Of a DNA stretch of 44,983 nt, positions 35,214 to 44,038 are shown one piece after another. The notes below the pieces were generated by a model that saw only the letters and a list, made by a program, of their open reading frames with translations, was not told the origin of the DNA and did not search any database. The stretch comes from JBCCQH01 sp039024435 (lineage in GTDB: Bacteria > Bacteroidota > Bacteroidia > J057 > JADKCL01): assembly GCA_039024435.1 (NCBI GenBank), contig JBCCQH010000060.1, positions 1-44,983 of the forward strand. Reading direction: 5' to 3'. Position numbers and translations under genes: made by a program. Each line of letters starts with the position of its first letter. The stretch's first letter is position 1.

Positions 35214-36412
35214 CAAAATTTTGTTTCCGTCCGGTTTTCTGGCGAAACTGGCTTCTCCTTTCGGTCCACGGCTTACTCTTAGGGGCGCTAACATTTGCCC
35301 CCGGCCCGATTGCGGGACAGAGTACTTTTGGGTTGCCCCAGGTTTCGGTGCCGGCAATTGCTGCGGGCTACCACGACACGGATTCTTTTCCGGATCTGTT
35401 CATCTCGGGACTGGATTCGGCGGGGAACATCGTGACGGACATCATGGCGAACAATTCTGGGACTTCGTTTTCTGGGGCGGGAGCGGGATTGACGAAGGTT
35501 TGGCGGGCGGCGGCGGCCTGGGGAGACTACGATGGTGATGGACGGGAAGACCTGTTTGTCACGGGGGACCAGGGAAATAAGTCTTACGTGGCGACGCTCT
35601 ACCGAAATGTCAGCGGAACTCTGACGGCGACGGCTTTCGAATTTGAGGGTTTTTCCCGGGGCAGTACTTTCTGGGCCGATCTGGACAATGACAGCGATCT
35701 GGATCTTTTTGTGATGGGGCTGACCAACCGGCACGGGGTTCGGTCCCTGATCTACGAAAATACGGGATCGGGTTTCCAGGAGATCAGTGACTCCAGTTTC
35801 TTCGGCTTGATCGGGGGCGACGCGGACCACGGGGATTTTGACAACGATGGGGATGAGGACATTCTCATTTCGGGCGTACCGAGTGAAGGTGGGGGCCGCA
35901 CTGCGCTATTCGAAAACCAGGGCAATATGGTTTTTACCCTGAATCACAATGCCCTGAAAGGCATCCAGTACGGAACTTCGCGGCTTGCCGACCTCGATGG
36001 GGACAATGACCTGGACATCATTGCGGTCGGGGGCGAACCGGGTTACTCGGCCCGGGTGTACGAGGTGGATGGCGGTTGCTACCTTCCTTCGCCGTTTTTG
36101 CTGCCGGGAATCATATTTGGGAGTGCGGTGACGACGGATTACAACCAGGATGGCTACCCCGATGTGATCATTTCTGGATTCAACCAGAATGGCAAACTGC
36201 TGGAAGTGTACCGCAACAATGCGGGGGAATCGTTCAGCCAGGATCAGGCGGCTTACCCTCTGGAAGGGATGCACAACTCCCGCATCCTGATTGCGGACAT
36301 CAATCGAGATGGGGAAGTGGATTTTATCGTTGCTGGGCTGGGGGCGACCGATGCTCCCCGGACTTACGTGTATCAGTACGATGCGGCCCTGTCGCCGCCC
36401 CGTTTTCAATAA
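35195..36412 (+). CDS. FG-GAP/VCBS seven-bladed propeller protein (cassette 2, gene 1)
   Basis: The product is 405 residues, exactly the length of its counterpart at 24826. It opens with the same MNLPVI, then diverges. A hydrophobic signal (WLLLSVHGLLLGALTFAPGPIAGQ) is followed by seven FG-GAP repeats such as DYDGDGREDLFV, DFDNDGDEDILI and DINRDGEVDFIV, with no sorting domain at the end. Here a dispersed repeat separates it from the giant gene, while in cassette 1 the two overlap. The role is the same as gene 1 of cassette 1, as far as can be seen. Confidence 0.9.
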   Translation: MNLPVITKFCFRPVFWRNWLLLSVHGLLLGALTFAPGPIAGQSTFGLPQVSVPAIAAGYHDTDSFPDLFISGLDSAGNIVTDIMANNSGTSFSGAGAGLTKVWRAAAAWGDYDGDGREDLFVTGDQGNKSYVATLYRNVSGTLTATAFEFEGFSRGSTFWADLDNDSDLDLFVMGLTNRHGVRSLIYENTGSGFQEISDSSFFGLIGGDADHGDFDNDGDEDILISGVPSEGGGRTALFENQGNMVFTLNHNALKGIQYGTSRLADLDGDNDLDIIAVGGEPGYSARVYEVDGGCYLPSPFLLPGIIFGSAVTTDYNQDGYPDVIISGFNQNGKLLEVYRNNAGESFSQDQAAYPLEGMHNSRILIADINRDGEVDFIVAGLGATDAPRTYVYQYDAALSPPRFQ

Positions 36413-36441
36413 TTGCCATCACTTACAGATCTGAACCTTAT

Positions 36442-36502
36442 GAATTTCAATTTTCGATTGCCTGATTTTCGATTTCTGATTGGCGCGTTGCGAACGCGCG
36501 CG
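36442..36502 (+). repeat. Dispersed intergenic repeat, copy B
   Basis: It reads GAATTTCAATTTTCGATTGC, then CTGATTTTCGATTTCTGATT and a perfect 7-bp hairpin GCGCGTT-GCG-AACGCGC. It ends directly before the ATG of the giant gene at 36503. In cassette 1 there is no such insert: the genes overlap by 4 nt. The frame running through it (from 36413) is an artefact of the repeat. Confidence 0.65.
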
Positions 36503-38194
36503 ATGAGAATTTCTGATCGTTTGCCCTTCATCGGGCTATTGTGCCTAGGTGCGGTGCTTGTGACGGCCTTGCCCGGAGTTTCGTTGGGGCAACAGCCGCT
36601 GGCCTACTGGACGTTTGAGGATTCCCTGGGGGTGGCGGATTCGTCGGCTTCGGGAGCCTTTCCGCTGAATTTCCAAACTCAGGATATGATTTTGGGCAGC
36701 GATGCTCCGCAGGTGGGACAATATTTCCGCTACATTGACACTTTGCTCATCCCGGGGCAGGACTCGCTGGAAGAGGCGATGCTGACCAATCGGGAGGCCG
36801 TCTCGCTGGAATGCTGGATCCGCCCGTCGAAGGATTTTACCTTTGGTGAGCTGTTTGCCTGGGAGAAGCTCAATATCCGGCTGGAAGAAAATGCTTACAA
36901 AGTGCGGGTGCTGGATGAACGGGGATTCACCGGTCGCCGGGACACGCTCATCCGCCTCAATGGAATCGGGCGCCGCGACCCGAACTACCTCCGGGACGGG
37001 AACTGGCACCACCTGGCGGTCACGTTCAATACCAAGTCGGGAATCGTCAAGCTGTACGTAGATGGCATCAGCCCGAACGGTTTCAAAGCCAATCTGGGCA
37101 ATGGCATGCGGATTTACAATGGCTTTCCCACGGTATTTTTGTTGACTCCGGCCAACCGGGCCTACGAGGGGGACCTGGATGAAATTGCGGTGTACGACGT
37201 TGAGATTTCTGCGGAGCTGGTGTGGCAACATTACCAAAATGGCCGGAACAACCAGCACTATGACTTTGCGCTGCAGCCGGGGCAAACGGTCCAAATGGAG
37301 CCCGTTGTTGAAGGAGCGATCAATCCACTTGAGTTTCCTCCGGGGTATCCGCTTTCAACGGGAAACTCGCTGGAGATGCTGCAGCACTTTCCTTCGGCGA
37401 GGTACCGGCCCCAGGACACCATTCTTCCAAGGAATCTGCCGTGGATCAATGACCTGACCGACGTGGCCAACAGCATCAATCAACCGAAACTCAATCCGTT
37501 TGCCACCCAGAACGCTTTGGAGGCAACCGAAATCGCGAAATTCCTTGCCGAAGAGTACAACTATTATCTCTACCTGGGAAATTCTAAATCTGCCTACGGG
37601 ACCTCATATTGGTCGGCGACCTCACAATTTGGGTTTCACCTGGGGCCGATGGCCGATTCGTTGCCCAACTTGCCCAGGTTTGTGATCACCAACTGGAATC
37701 AACTGGATTCCCGCGCGCTTTATCCTGGGTCTGCCCCCGGACCTTACATGAAAGATGTCACGCTCGACGATACATTTTACGTACGCAATGCCGCGGGAGC
37801 GGTGATCAACCAAAATGCGTATTGGTCCTGGGCGGCTCACAATGGCCTGAGAAGAGATACGCTGGCGCGGGACGGAGAGGTGCAAGGGCGAGCCTATCTG
37901 GGAAGTCTGCTGAGCCAACTCAGCATTGATCGGATCGATATGATCGGAGAAAATGGTGAGGTACTGGTTCGAAGAGATACCAATACGCTCACTCAGGATC
38001 CTCGTATCGCCATTATTGATCGCATGGGAATTCCATGGCGGGAATACCAAAGTAGGAGCGCCCGCAGATTCAGAGAGATCTACAGCGGGGAGTTCATGAA
38101 CTATCTGGACACCGCGCTCACCGGCAACCCAAATTCACCACTGCTCTACTGGTACAACATCGGGGGCAACGAGGGCGTTTCGCACTTTACCTAA
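36503..38194 (+). CDS. N-terminal fragment of the cassette 2 giant protein
   Basis: 563 residues. The ATG at 36503 gives a good signal peptide (MRISDRLPFIGLLCLGAVLV onward to LGQ). It contains the LamG domain (WHHLAVTFN, LDEIAVYD) and the first half of the TIM-barrel-like region, ending VSHFT. Without readthrough it lacks the PKD, beta-helix and sorting domains and would not be handled by T9SS. Confidence 0.7.
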   Translation: MRISDRLPFIGLLCLGAVLVTALPGVSLGQQPLAYWTFEDSLGVADSSASGAFPLNFQTQDMILGSDAPQVGQYFRYIDTLLIPGQDSLEEAMLTNREAVSLECWIRPSKDFTFGELFAWEKLNIRLEENAYKVRVLDERGFTGRRDTLIRLNGIGRRDPNYLRDGNWHHLAVTFNTKSGIVKLYVDGISPNGFKANLGNGMRIYNGFPTVFLLTPANRAYEGDLDEIAVYDVEISAELVWQHYQNGRNNQHYDFALQPGQTVQMEPVVEGAINPLEFPPGYPLSTGNSLEMLQHFPSARYRPQDTILPRNLPWINDLTDVANSINQPKLNPFATQNALEATEIAKFLAEEYNYYLYLGNSKSAYGTSYWSATSQFGFHLGPMADSLPNLPRFVITNWNQLDSRALYPGSAPGPYMKDVTLDDTFYVRNAAGAVINQNAYWSWAAHNGLRRDTLARDGEVQGRAYLGSLLSQLSIDRIDMIGENGEVLVRRDTNTLTQDPRIAIIDRMGIPWREYQSRSARRFREIYSGEFMNYLDTALTGNPNSPLLYWYNIGGNEGVSHFT

Positions 38195-38299
38195 GATTCC
38201 GCACGTACCGTCAACAGTGTCGCTGGAGGCTACCGACGAGCGTCACCTTATTATTACCCACAATCCCCAGCGAGGTGGAGGTTCAACGGGAACAATATT

Positions 38300-41200
38300 T
38301 TGCCTGAATTTCAGCACGTGATCGTAGGAAGGCTGGAAGAAATGGCTCAGGGGGACAGCCTGTATTTGCCGGGCGTCTCACCGGGCCTGAATGACGGCCC
38401 GTACGTCGCGGCGGACGAGGCACGCATTCGCCCGGGACAATTCCTGGGAACGTTGAAAAGTCATGCCATGCTCGGCGCAGATGCCTTCAATCTGTTCATG
38501 TTCCATTCCTCGACGAATCACCGCTACCAGGGCAACTGGTTGATCTGGGAAACCGTCATGCCGCCTTTGGCGCAGGCAATTACGGGAAGAGCGAACGAAT
38601 TCTGGTACAACGGAAGATTGATGCCCGGCAACCCCAACATCGGGTTGAGCGGAACCTACAGCAACAATGATTTCATTTATGCCACCGGCAATATGAACAG
38701 CTTTGTTTTGGCCAGGAGAGCATACGGAAGTGATCGGCTGCTTATCATGGGGACCCATCAGCGTACGTCGAATATGCAAAGCAGCGGTTGGAAATCGGCG
38801 GACGTCTGTATCGATCTGTTGCCAGAGCTGCAATTCAATACGCGATTGCAAGGGAGCACCTATATCCTGGATACGAGTGCTTCGCCACCGGTATTCTATC
38901 AACTGGATTCCTGGCATGAATGGAAAGATCCTTCCCAATGGTGTCCGCACTTTGCCTTTGAGGCGGAGGTTTTCGACAATGTGCCGGACTCAGTAGAAAT
39001 CCGCACTGATCGTCCATCTGGGGTAGGAACGTGGGATTTTCGGGTGTTTACCTCGTATATCGCGTTTCAAGATACCTCCGGTGGCAATCTGGTTCCGGCC
39101 TATGGATTTTGTCCGCGGGATCAGGTCGACAGCCTCCGCATTTGGGTCCGGGCGCGAAATTACGGTACGCAAGCCAGCGACATCGAATTTGATCTGGACG
39201 GCGGCGCGGCGGTGAGATCGGTTTCGGTGGCGGCGGATACGACCTGGCAGTGGTACCACTTCAACGGCGGCTCCCCGCAGGTTTTTCTGAACGTATCTCC
39301 GGACCAACACACCCTCACTTTGAATCCCACGGATACCGATGTTCAGATCGATAAGTTCATCCTGTTGACGCGCCCCGGAACGATGGGCGATACGCTGCAG
39401 TTGGCCATTTCTGGCGACACGGTTTGCATCGGGGATACGGTCTGGTTCAGTCCCGCGGGCTCGATTCCGGGGGGCTGCATGGACTATGCTTGGGATTTCG
39501 GGGATGGAACTACGGCCAGTGACACTACGGCGTGGAAGGTCTACCCGTATGCGGGGACCTACGAGGTCACTTTGCTGGCTCGGGAAAATTGTTCTGGCAC
39601 CAGCGATACCAGCCTGGCTACCGTTTGGGTGGTGGCTCCCGAGGTGGATGCCGGGCCGGATACCTTGGTGTGTCTGGGCGATACCCTGGACCTGCAGGGG
39701 ACGGCCACCTGGCCCTACAAATGGCGGCCCGATCCGAACCTGGATGCGATTGTGGTGCTGGATCCAACGGTGACGCCGCCGGTATCGCAGTATTTCTACC
39801 TGGAAGCTTACGATCCGACTTCGGGATGTTCGGCGTACGATTCGGTTTTCGTGACGATGCTGGAGCAGCGCCTCAGCTACGAGGATACGTTTTACATCTG
39901 TGATTCGGCTTCGGTGCAATTGGAGGTACTGGGCGCATACAATATTGTCTGGACGCCGAGCGGTTCCCTGGACGATCCGAATGCGATTGATCCGGTCGCG
40001 ACCCCGGACAGTACCACGACCTACGTCTTTCAGGCCTGGGATGCTTGTGGCTGCGATACGATCACCAACAGCGTGACGGTGTTTGTGGTCGATACGCCGC
40101 AGGTCGTCGCGATGGCGGATACGACGATCTGTGACGGCAATGCATTTGCCCTCACCGCCACCGGTCTGAGCATGTACACTTGGAATGGCCCGGCCTTCAA
40201 TGCGGTCACCTCCACGGGCTTGGTGGAGGTTCCCCGATTCGACATCACCCAGACCAGCCAAACCCGGAATTACTTTGTGGGGGGCACGATGTGCGGGGTC
40301 TCGGTTCTGGATACGGTGGTGGTGACGGTGTTGAATTCGCCGGCGCTCGATACCGCGCGGGTGATCCCGGGGCAGCGCTATCAGGAACCTGGCGCTGCGG
40401 TCAGTTTTGACATTGCCCCGACGGGCCTGCCGCTGTTTTCCTGGACGCCGGCGGCGTACCTGAACAATGCCGGCCTGGCCGAGCCTACGGTCACGAGCGA
40501 AGTCGATACCACGTTTACCCTCACTCTGACCGGCGGGAATGGCTGTGTCACCGATTACAATTTCGATATCGAATGGGCCCGGATTCAGGGGGCGGACACG
40601 GTTGAATTCTGTCCGGGCGGGCCGGTTGACTTGCAGGTGACGCCGGTCCTTTTCCGGGAGTGGTTCCCCACGGCAATGTTTCCTTCGCCCTACAACCACA
40701 CGGTTCGGATCTATCCCGACAGCAGCGGATGGGTGTTCAATGCGTACCGCGATCTGGGCTGGCCGAGTACTTTGCGGGATTCGGTTTACTTGCTCGAAAT
40801 CGATCCGCCGCAGATTTTGACGGCCGATACGACGCTTTGTTACGGGGATACTTTGACCCTGCAAGCCATCGGTGCCGATGAATTCCTCTGGTTCCCGACC
40901 ATTGGATTGTCGGATTCTCTCGTCTCCAATCCGCTCCTCACGGCAACCCAGTCCGAGATTTATCGGGTGATGAATTGTGAGGTGCCGTACTGCTTTGCCC
41001 ATGATTCGGTAGAAATCCGGGTGGACAGTGTGCCGCTGAGTGCCACGCTCTTGACCGGGAATCAATCGCTTTGTCCGGGAGACAGTGTGCAGTTGTTTGC
41101 GACCGGAGCCAATCAATACACCTGGACTCCCGGCGCCTCCCTCGATAGCGCCTCGATTTCCGCCCCCACCGCGGGTCCGGCGCTCACCACCACCTATACG

Positions 41201-44014
41201 GTAGCCATGTCCAACTCGGGGTTCTGCTTCGTGGAAGACAGTCTGATCGTAGCGGTTGACACCGCGGCGGCGAATGGAACCCTCGTAGTTTCGGATTCGG
41301 TCATTTGCCCGGGCGATACGGTGACCTTGACCGCTTCGGGGGGGACGTTTTATACCTGGACTTCTTCGGTGGGGGGCAATGTCATCAATGGTAGCAATGG
41401 CGCGGTCCAGACGGCCGCACCGGCGAATGACGCGACCTACTACGTTTCGGTTTCGAATGGAGGAGCCTGTCCGTGGCAGGATTCCCTCGTGGTGGTCGAC
41501 ACGAATTGTTGCGATGTTCCGGGTACGACTTTGCGGTTCAGTCCGCGGGCTTCGAGCTGGACGGGGCCAACTTCGGGAGGAAACTACCATATCGTGGATA
41601 CCTTCCGGGTGGATACGAACATTTTCTTTTTCAACACGACTTTCTCGATGGACTCAGCGGCGGTGATCTACGTCGAAGTTGGCGATACCTTGGATACCCA
41701 GGGGTGCCACTTTATCGCCGCTTGCAATGGGATGTGGGAGGGCATCGTACTGGAAAGTGCGGGGGCGCGATTGATCGGCAAGACCGATACGCTTGCGCAG
41801 GCTGTCCGCGCTGTGGCCGCCCATGGGGGAGCCAGCTTCCTGATTACCAATAGCATTTTTGAAGCGAACTACATTGGGGTCGCGGTGGATTCGTCCCCGA
41901 CTTTGCCGAGCTATCCCGGTTCCATCTTGTCCTGCACTTTTGAGGGGGGAGCGCTGCTTCCCCCGATGGATACGGCGTTTGCGTCGTATGCGGGGATCAA
42001 GGTGGAGCACGTGCGTGGTTTGACGATTGGCACTTCGGGATTTGCCGGGGTTGCCCCCAATAAGTTTGCTGAACTCGAGTACGGGGTGCATGTCCTGCAT
42101 TCGGATGTGCGCTTGTACCACAATGCGTTCGGCAACCTGCAGCGGCGTTCGACCATCGGTCCGGTGGGGGGCATCGCGGGCAGCGGCACGGCGATCTATT
42201 CGAATGCCGCGGGGGCTGCCTCCTTTGCTGAACGCCTGGTAGTGGGGCTCGAATCCGGTTACTCGGGTCAGGACCTGCTGCACCATGCGAATACATTTGA
42301 TTCCTGCCACTACGGGGTACACGCCCGCGGTTCCCAAGATGTATTCATCCGCGGGAATGAAATGGACAGTCTGTATGGGTACGGGATTTTTGTGACCCGA
42401 CTGGATGGTGATAGTTTGTTCATCGAGCGGAATACCATCGAGCAGAGCCCGTTGGGGGTATTTGCGGGCCGCATTCGGGAGACGGAGGCGAAGATCTACG
42501 AGAACACGATCTTTGGGGATAGGCTGAATGCCAGGCACGGGATGCGGTTCGATTATGTATTTTATCCGAGTTTGAACCAGGTGGATAGCACTTATAAGTT
42601 CAATGTCACCCACAACGACATCCGGGTGCAGGGCAATGCCATCTGGATGGTCAACGTGGATCATCTCAATGTCCAGGAAAACTACGTTGGCGTGAAGCTG
42701 CCCAGTGCAGGAACGCCGGTTGGGACCCTCAACGGGGTGTACCTGGCGGCGGCCAGTGGCCCCAACCGAATCATGAGCAATGATATTCAGTCGGAGGCTT
42801 CGACCTGGGAGGTGGATAGTCTGGTGCAGGTGAGGGGCGTATATGTGGAAGGAAGCCCAGAGACCGTTGTGAACTGCAATGATGTGCGGGATATAGGGAG
42901 GTGTATTGAGTGGCGCAACTCTTGCAACCCTTCTGATATGCACAAGAACCTGATGATCAATGCAGTCGATGGTTTGTCGTTGAGAGACTTTGGAGAAATT
43001 GGACCGCAAGGTGATACGCTTAGACCATCAGACAATCGTTGGCAAGGCTCAAATTTCACCAATAGTCAGACTCAATCGGAAGGCAGTATTGGTGAAGATT
43101 CGAAGTTTTTCGTTCGATGGAGTCCGACGTATTATCCCGGAACCAATACCGGTGTAGGTTCTCCGAATATCCCGGTTGCATTTGACTCCATAGCCTCGAC
43201 GAGTTTTGAAACCCTCAAATGCTCGGAGCGCGGAACTGGAATTCAAGTTCTGAATTCCATGATGAATATTATTCAGAATCGCTACAGCGAGGGATCATAC
43301 GTTGATGTCACGCAATTCAATGCGGACCATTGGGTGATCCGCGCCATCGTCCGAGATTCGGCCTACTTGGAAGAAGATTCCCTGATCCAGGATTTTTGGG
43401 ACACCTACGAGGATTCCGCAATTACCAGTGTTGTGCGCATCTCGGAAGCAATTGCCGAACTGAACGCATCACAAGCCAGCGATCTCTTGGGCAGCTATAC
43501 TCCCGACTGCGTGATCGAAGAAAACCTTGAGGATGTTTTTGACATCGAGCTGGATCTGCTCGATTCAGACCTAGGGCTGGACAACACCGAATCCGAGACC
43601 CTGGAAAATCTGGCGGAGCTTTGCCCTCTGGTAGGAGGGATTGCCGTGCATCGGGCCAGATCCTTGCTGAGCATGGCGGAAGATCTCAGTTGGGATTACG
43701 ACGATTGCTCTTCGGATTCAAAGGCCAGATTGTCTAATTCCCCGGAACCAGAGAGCGTCCGAGGAATCTTGGAAGTTTGGCCCAACCCCGCGAACGAAGA
43801 CTTGAATATTCGGTTCAAGGGGCAATTGGAATCGGGGAGCAAAGTACAGGTCATCGACGGCCACGGGAGAATTCTGATGCAAGAAGCAATGCCTTCTCAT
43901 TCCGAAATCCTGCGATTTGCGACTAGAGGCTGGAGCGACGGACTCTATTCGGTCCGTTTGCTGACACCTACGGGCAGAAGCTTTATGGGCAAGGTAGTGA
44001 TCTTTCACCGGTGA
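38300..44014 (+). CDS. C-terminal fragment of the cassette 2 giant protein
   Basis: The frame is open from 38195; the first start-like codon is TTG at 38300 and the first ATG is at 38342. It has no signal peptide, so it cannot be exported alone. It contains the second half of the barrel-like region (QFLGTLKSHAMLGADAFNLF), the CBM-like sandwich, PKD (DYAWDFGDGT), many Ig-like modules (CPGDSVQLFATGANQYTW type), the beta-helix and the type A CTD (WPNPANEDLNIRF ... GLYSVRLLTPTGR). Confidence 0.75.
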   Translation: MPEFQHVIVGRLEEMAQGDSLYLPGVSPGLNDGPYVAADEARIRPGQFLGTLKSHAMLGADAFNLFMFHSSTNHRYQGNWLIWETVMPPLAQAITGRANEFWYNGRLMPGNPNIGLSGTYSNNDFIYATGNMNSFVLARRAYGSDRLLIMGTHQRTSNMQSSGWKSADVCIDLLPELQFNTRLQGSTYILDTSASPPVFYQLDSWHEWKDPSQWCPHFAFEAEVFDNVPDSVEIRTDRPSGVGTWDFRVFTSYIAFQDTSGGNLVPAYGFCPRDQVDSLRIWVRARNYGTQASDIEFDLDGGAAVRSVSVAADTTWQWYHFNGGSPQVFLNVSPDQHTLTLNPTDTDVQIDKFILLTRPGTMGDTLQLAISGDTVCIGDTVWFSPAGSIPGGCMDYAWDFGDGTTASDTTAWKVYPYAGTYEVTLLARENCSGTSDTSLATVWVVAPEVDAGPDTLVCLGDTLDLQGTATWPYKWRPDPNLDAIVVLDPTVTPPVSQYFYLEAYDPTSGCSAYDSVFVTMLEQRLSYEDTFYICDSASVQLEVLGAYNIVWTPSGSLDDPNAIDPVATPDSTTTYVFQAWDACGCDTITNSVTVFVVDTPQVVAMADTTICDGNAFALTATGLSMYTWNGPAFNAVTSTGLVEVPRFDITQTSQTRNYFVGGTMCGVSVLDTVVVTVLNSPALDTARVIPGQRYQEPGAAVSFDIAPTGLPLFSWTPAAYLNNAGLAEPTVTSEVDTTFTLTLTGGNGCVTDYNFDIEWARIQGADTVEFCPGGPVDLQVTPVLFREWFPTAMFPSPYNHTVRIYPDSSGWVFNAYRDLGWPSTLRDSVYLLEIDPPQILTADTTLCYGDTLTLQAIGADEFLWFPTIGLSDSLVSNPLLTATQSEIYRVMNCEVPYCFAHDSVEIRVDSVPLSATLLTGNQSLCPGDSVQLFATGANQYTWTPGASLDSASISAPTAGPALTTTYTVAMSNSGFCFVEDSLIVAVDTAAANGTLVVSDSVICPGDTVTLTASGGTFYTWTSSVGGNVINGSNGAVQTAAPANDATYYVSVSNGGACPWQDSLVVVDTNCCDVPGTTLRFSPRASSWTGPTSGGNYHIVDTFRVDTNIFFFNTTFSMDSAAVIYVEVGDTLDTQGCHFIAACNGMWEGIVLESAGARLIGKTDTLAQAVRAVAAHGGASFLITNSIFEANYIGVAVDSSPTLPSYPGSILSCTFEGGALLPPMDTAFASYAGIKVEHVRGLTIGTSGFAGVAPNKFAELEYGVHVLHSDVRLYHNAFGNLQRRSTIGPVGGIAGSGTAIYSNAAGAASFAERLVVGLESGYSGQDLLHHANTFDSCHYGVHARGSQDVFIRGNEMDSLYGYGIFVTRLDGDSLFIERNTIEQSPLGVFAGRIRETEAKIYENTIFGDRLNARHGMRFDYVFYPSLNQVDSTYKFNVTHNDIRVQGNAIWMVNVDHLNVQENYVGVKLPSAGTPVGTLNGVYLAAASGPNRIMSNDIQSEASTWEVDSLVQVRGVYVEGSPETVVNCNDVRDIGRCIEWRNSCNPSDMHKNLMINAVDGLSLRDFGEIGPQGDTLRPSDNRWQGSNFTNSQTQSEGSIGEDSKFFVRWSPTYYPGTNTGVGSPNIPVAFDSIASTSFETLKCSERGTGIQVLNSMMNIIQNRYSEGSYVDVTQFNADHWVIRAIVRDSAYLEEDSLIQDFWDTYEDSAITSVVRISEAIAELNASQASDLLGSYTPDCVIEENLEDVFDIELDLLDSDLGLDNTESETLENLAELCPLVGGIAVHRARSLLSMAEDLSWDYDDCSSDSKARLSNSPEPESVRGILEVWPNPANEDLNIRFKGQLESGSKVQVIDGHGRILMQEAMPSHSEILRFATRGWSDGLYSVRLLTPTGRSFMGKVVIFHR

Positions 44015-44027
44015 GGGCAAAATGATG

Positions 44028-44035
44028 TATATTAA
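44028..44035 (+). promoter_or_regulatory. Possible -7 box of cassette 2 gene 3
   Basis: TATATTAA lies 4 nt before the GTG at 44039. The match to TAnnTTTG is weak, but its position equals that in cassette 1. A TTTC lies 21 nt upstream. Confidence 0.3.
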
Positions 44036-44038
44036 GTC

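Larger units (their letters stand above)
36503..44014 (+). pseudogene. Giant T9SS type A gene of cassette 2, interrupted by one in-frame stop
   Basis: The two long frames at 36503-38194 and 38195-44014 are in the same phase and separated only by a TAA at 38192-38194 (codon 564). Joined they give about 2503 codons with the cassette 1 domain order: signal peptide; LamG (~30-255); TIM-barrel-like region with IDMIGENGE; CBM-like sandwich; PKD (~966-1050); about eight Ig-like modules (~1050-1668); beta-helix (~1668-2140); type A CTD (~2420-2503). Residues after the stop (DSARTVNSVAGGYRRASPYY) still align with cassette 1 (VAYRDGFQRSGPYLY). It is therefore a nonsense mutation, an assembly error or a recoding site, and not a frameshift. 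Confidence 0.75.

Noticed and set aside
36413..36502. Upstream start (36413) for the giant gene of cassette 2
   Set aside because: Those 30 codons are the dispersed repeat read in frame; the signal peptide begins at 36503.
38194..38300. Frameshift between the two halves of the cassette 2 giant gene
   Set aside because: 38195 and 38300 differ by 105 nt, a multiple of three; the halves are in one phase and only the TAA separates them.
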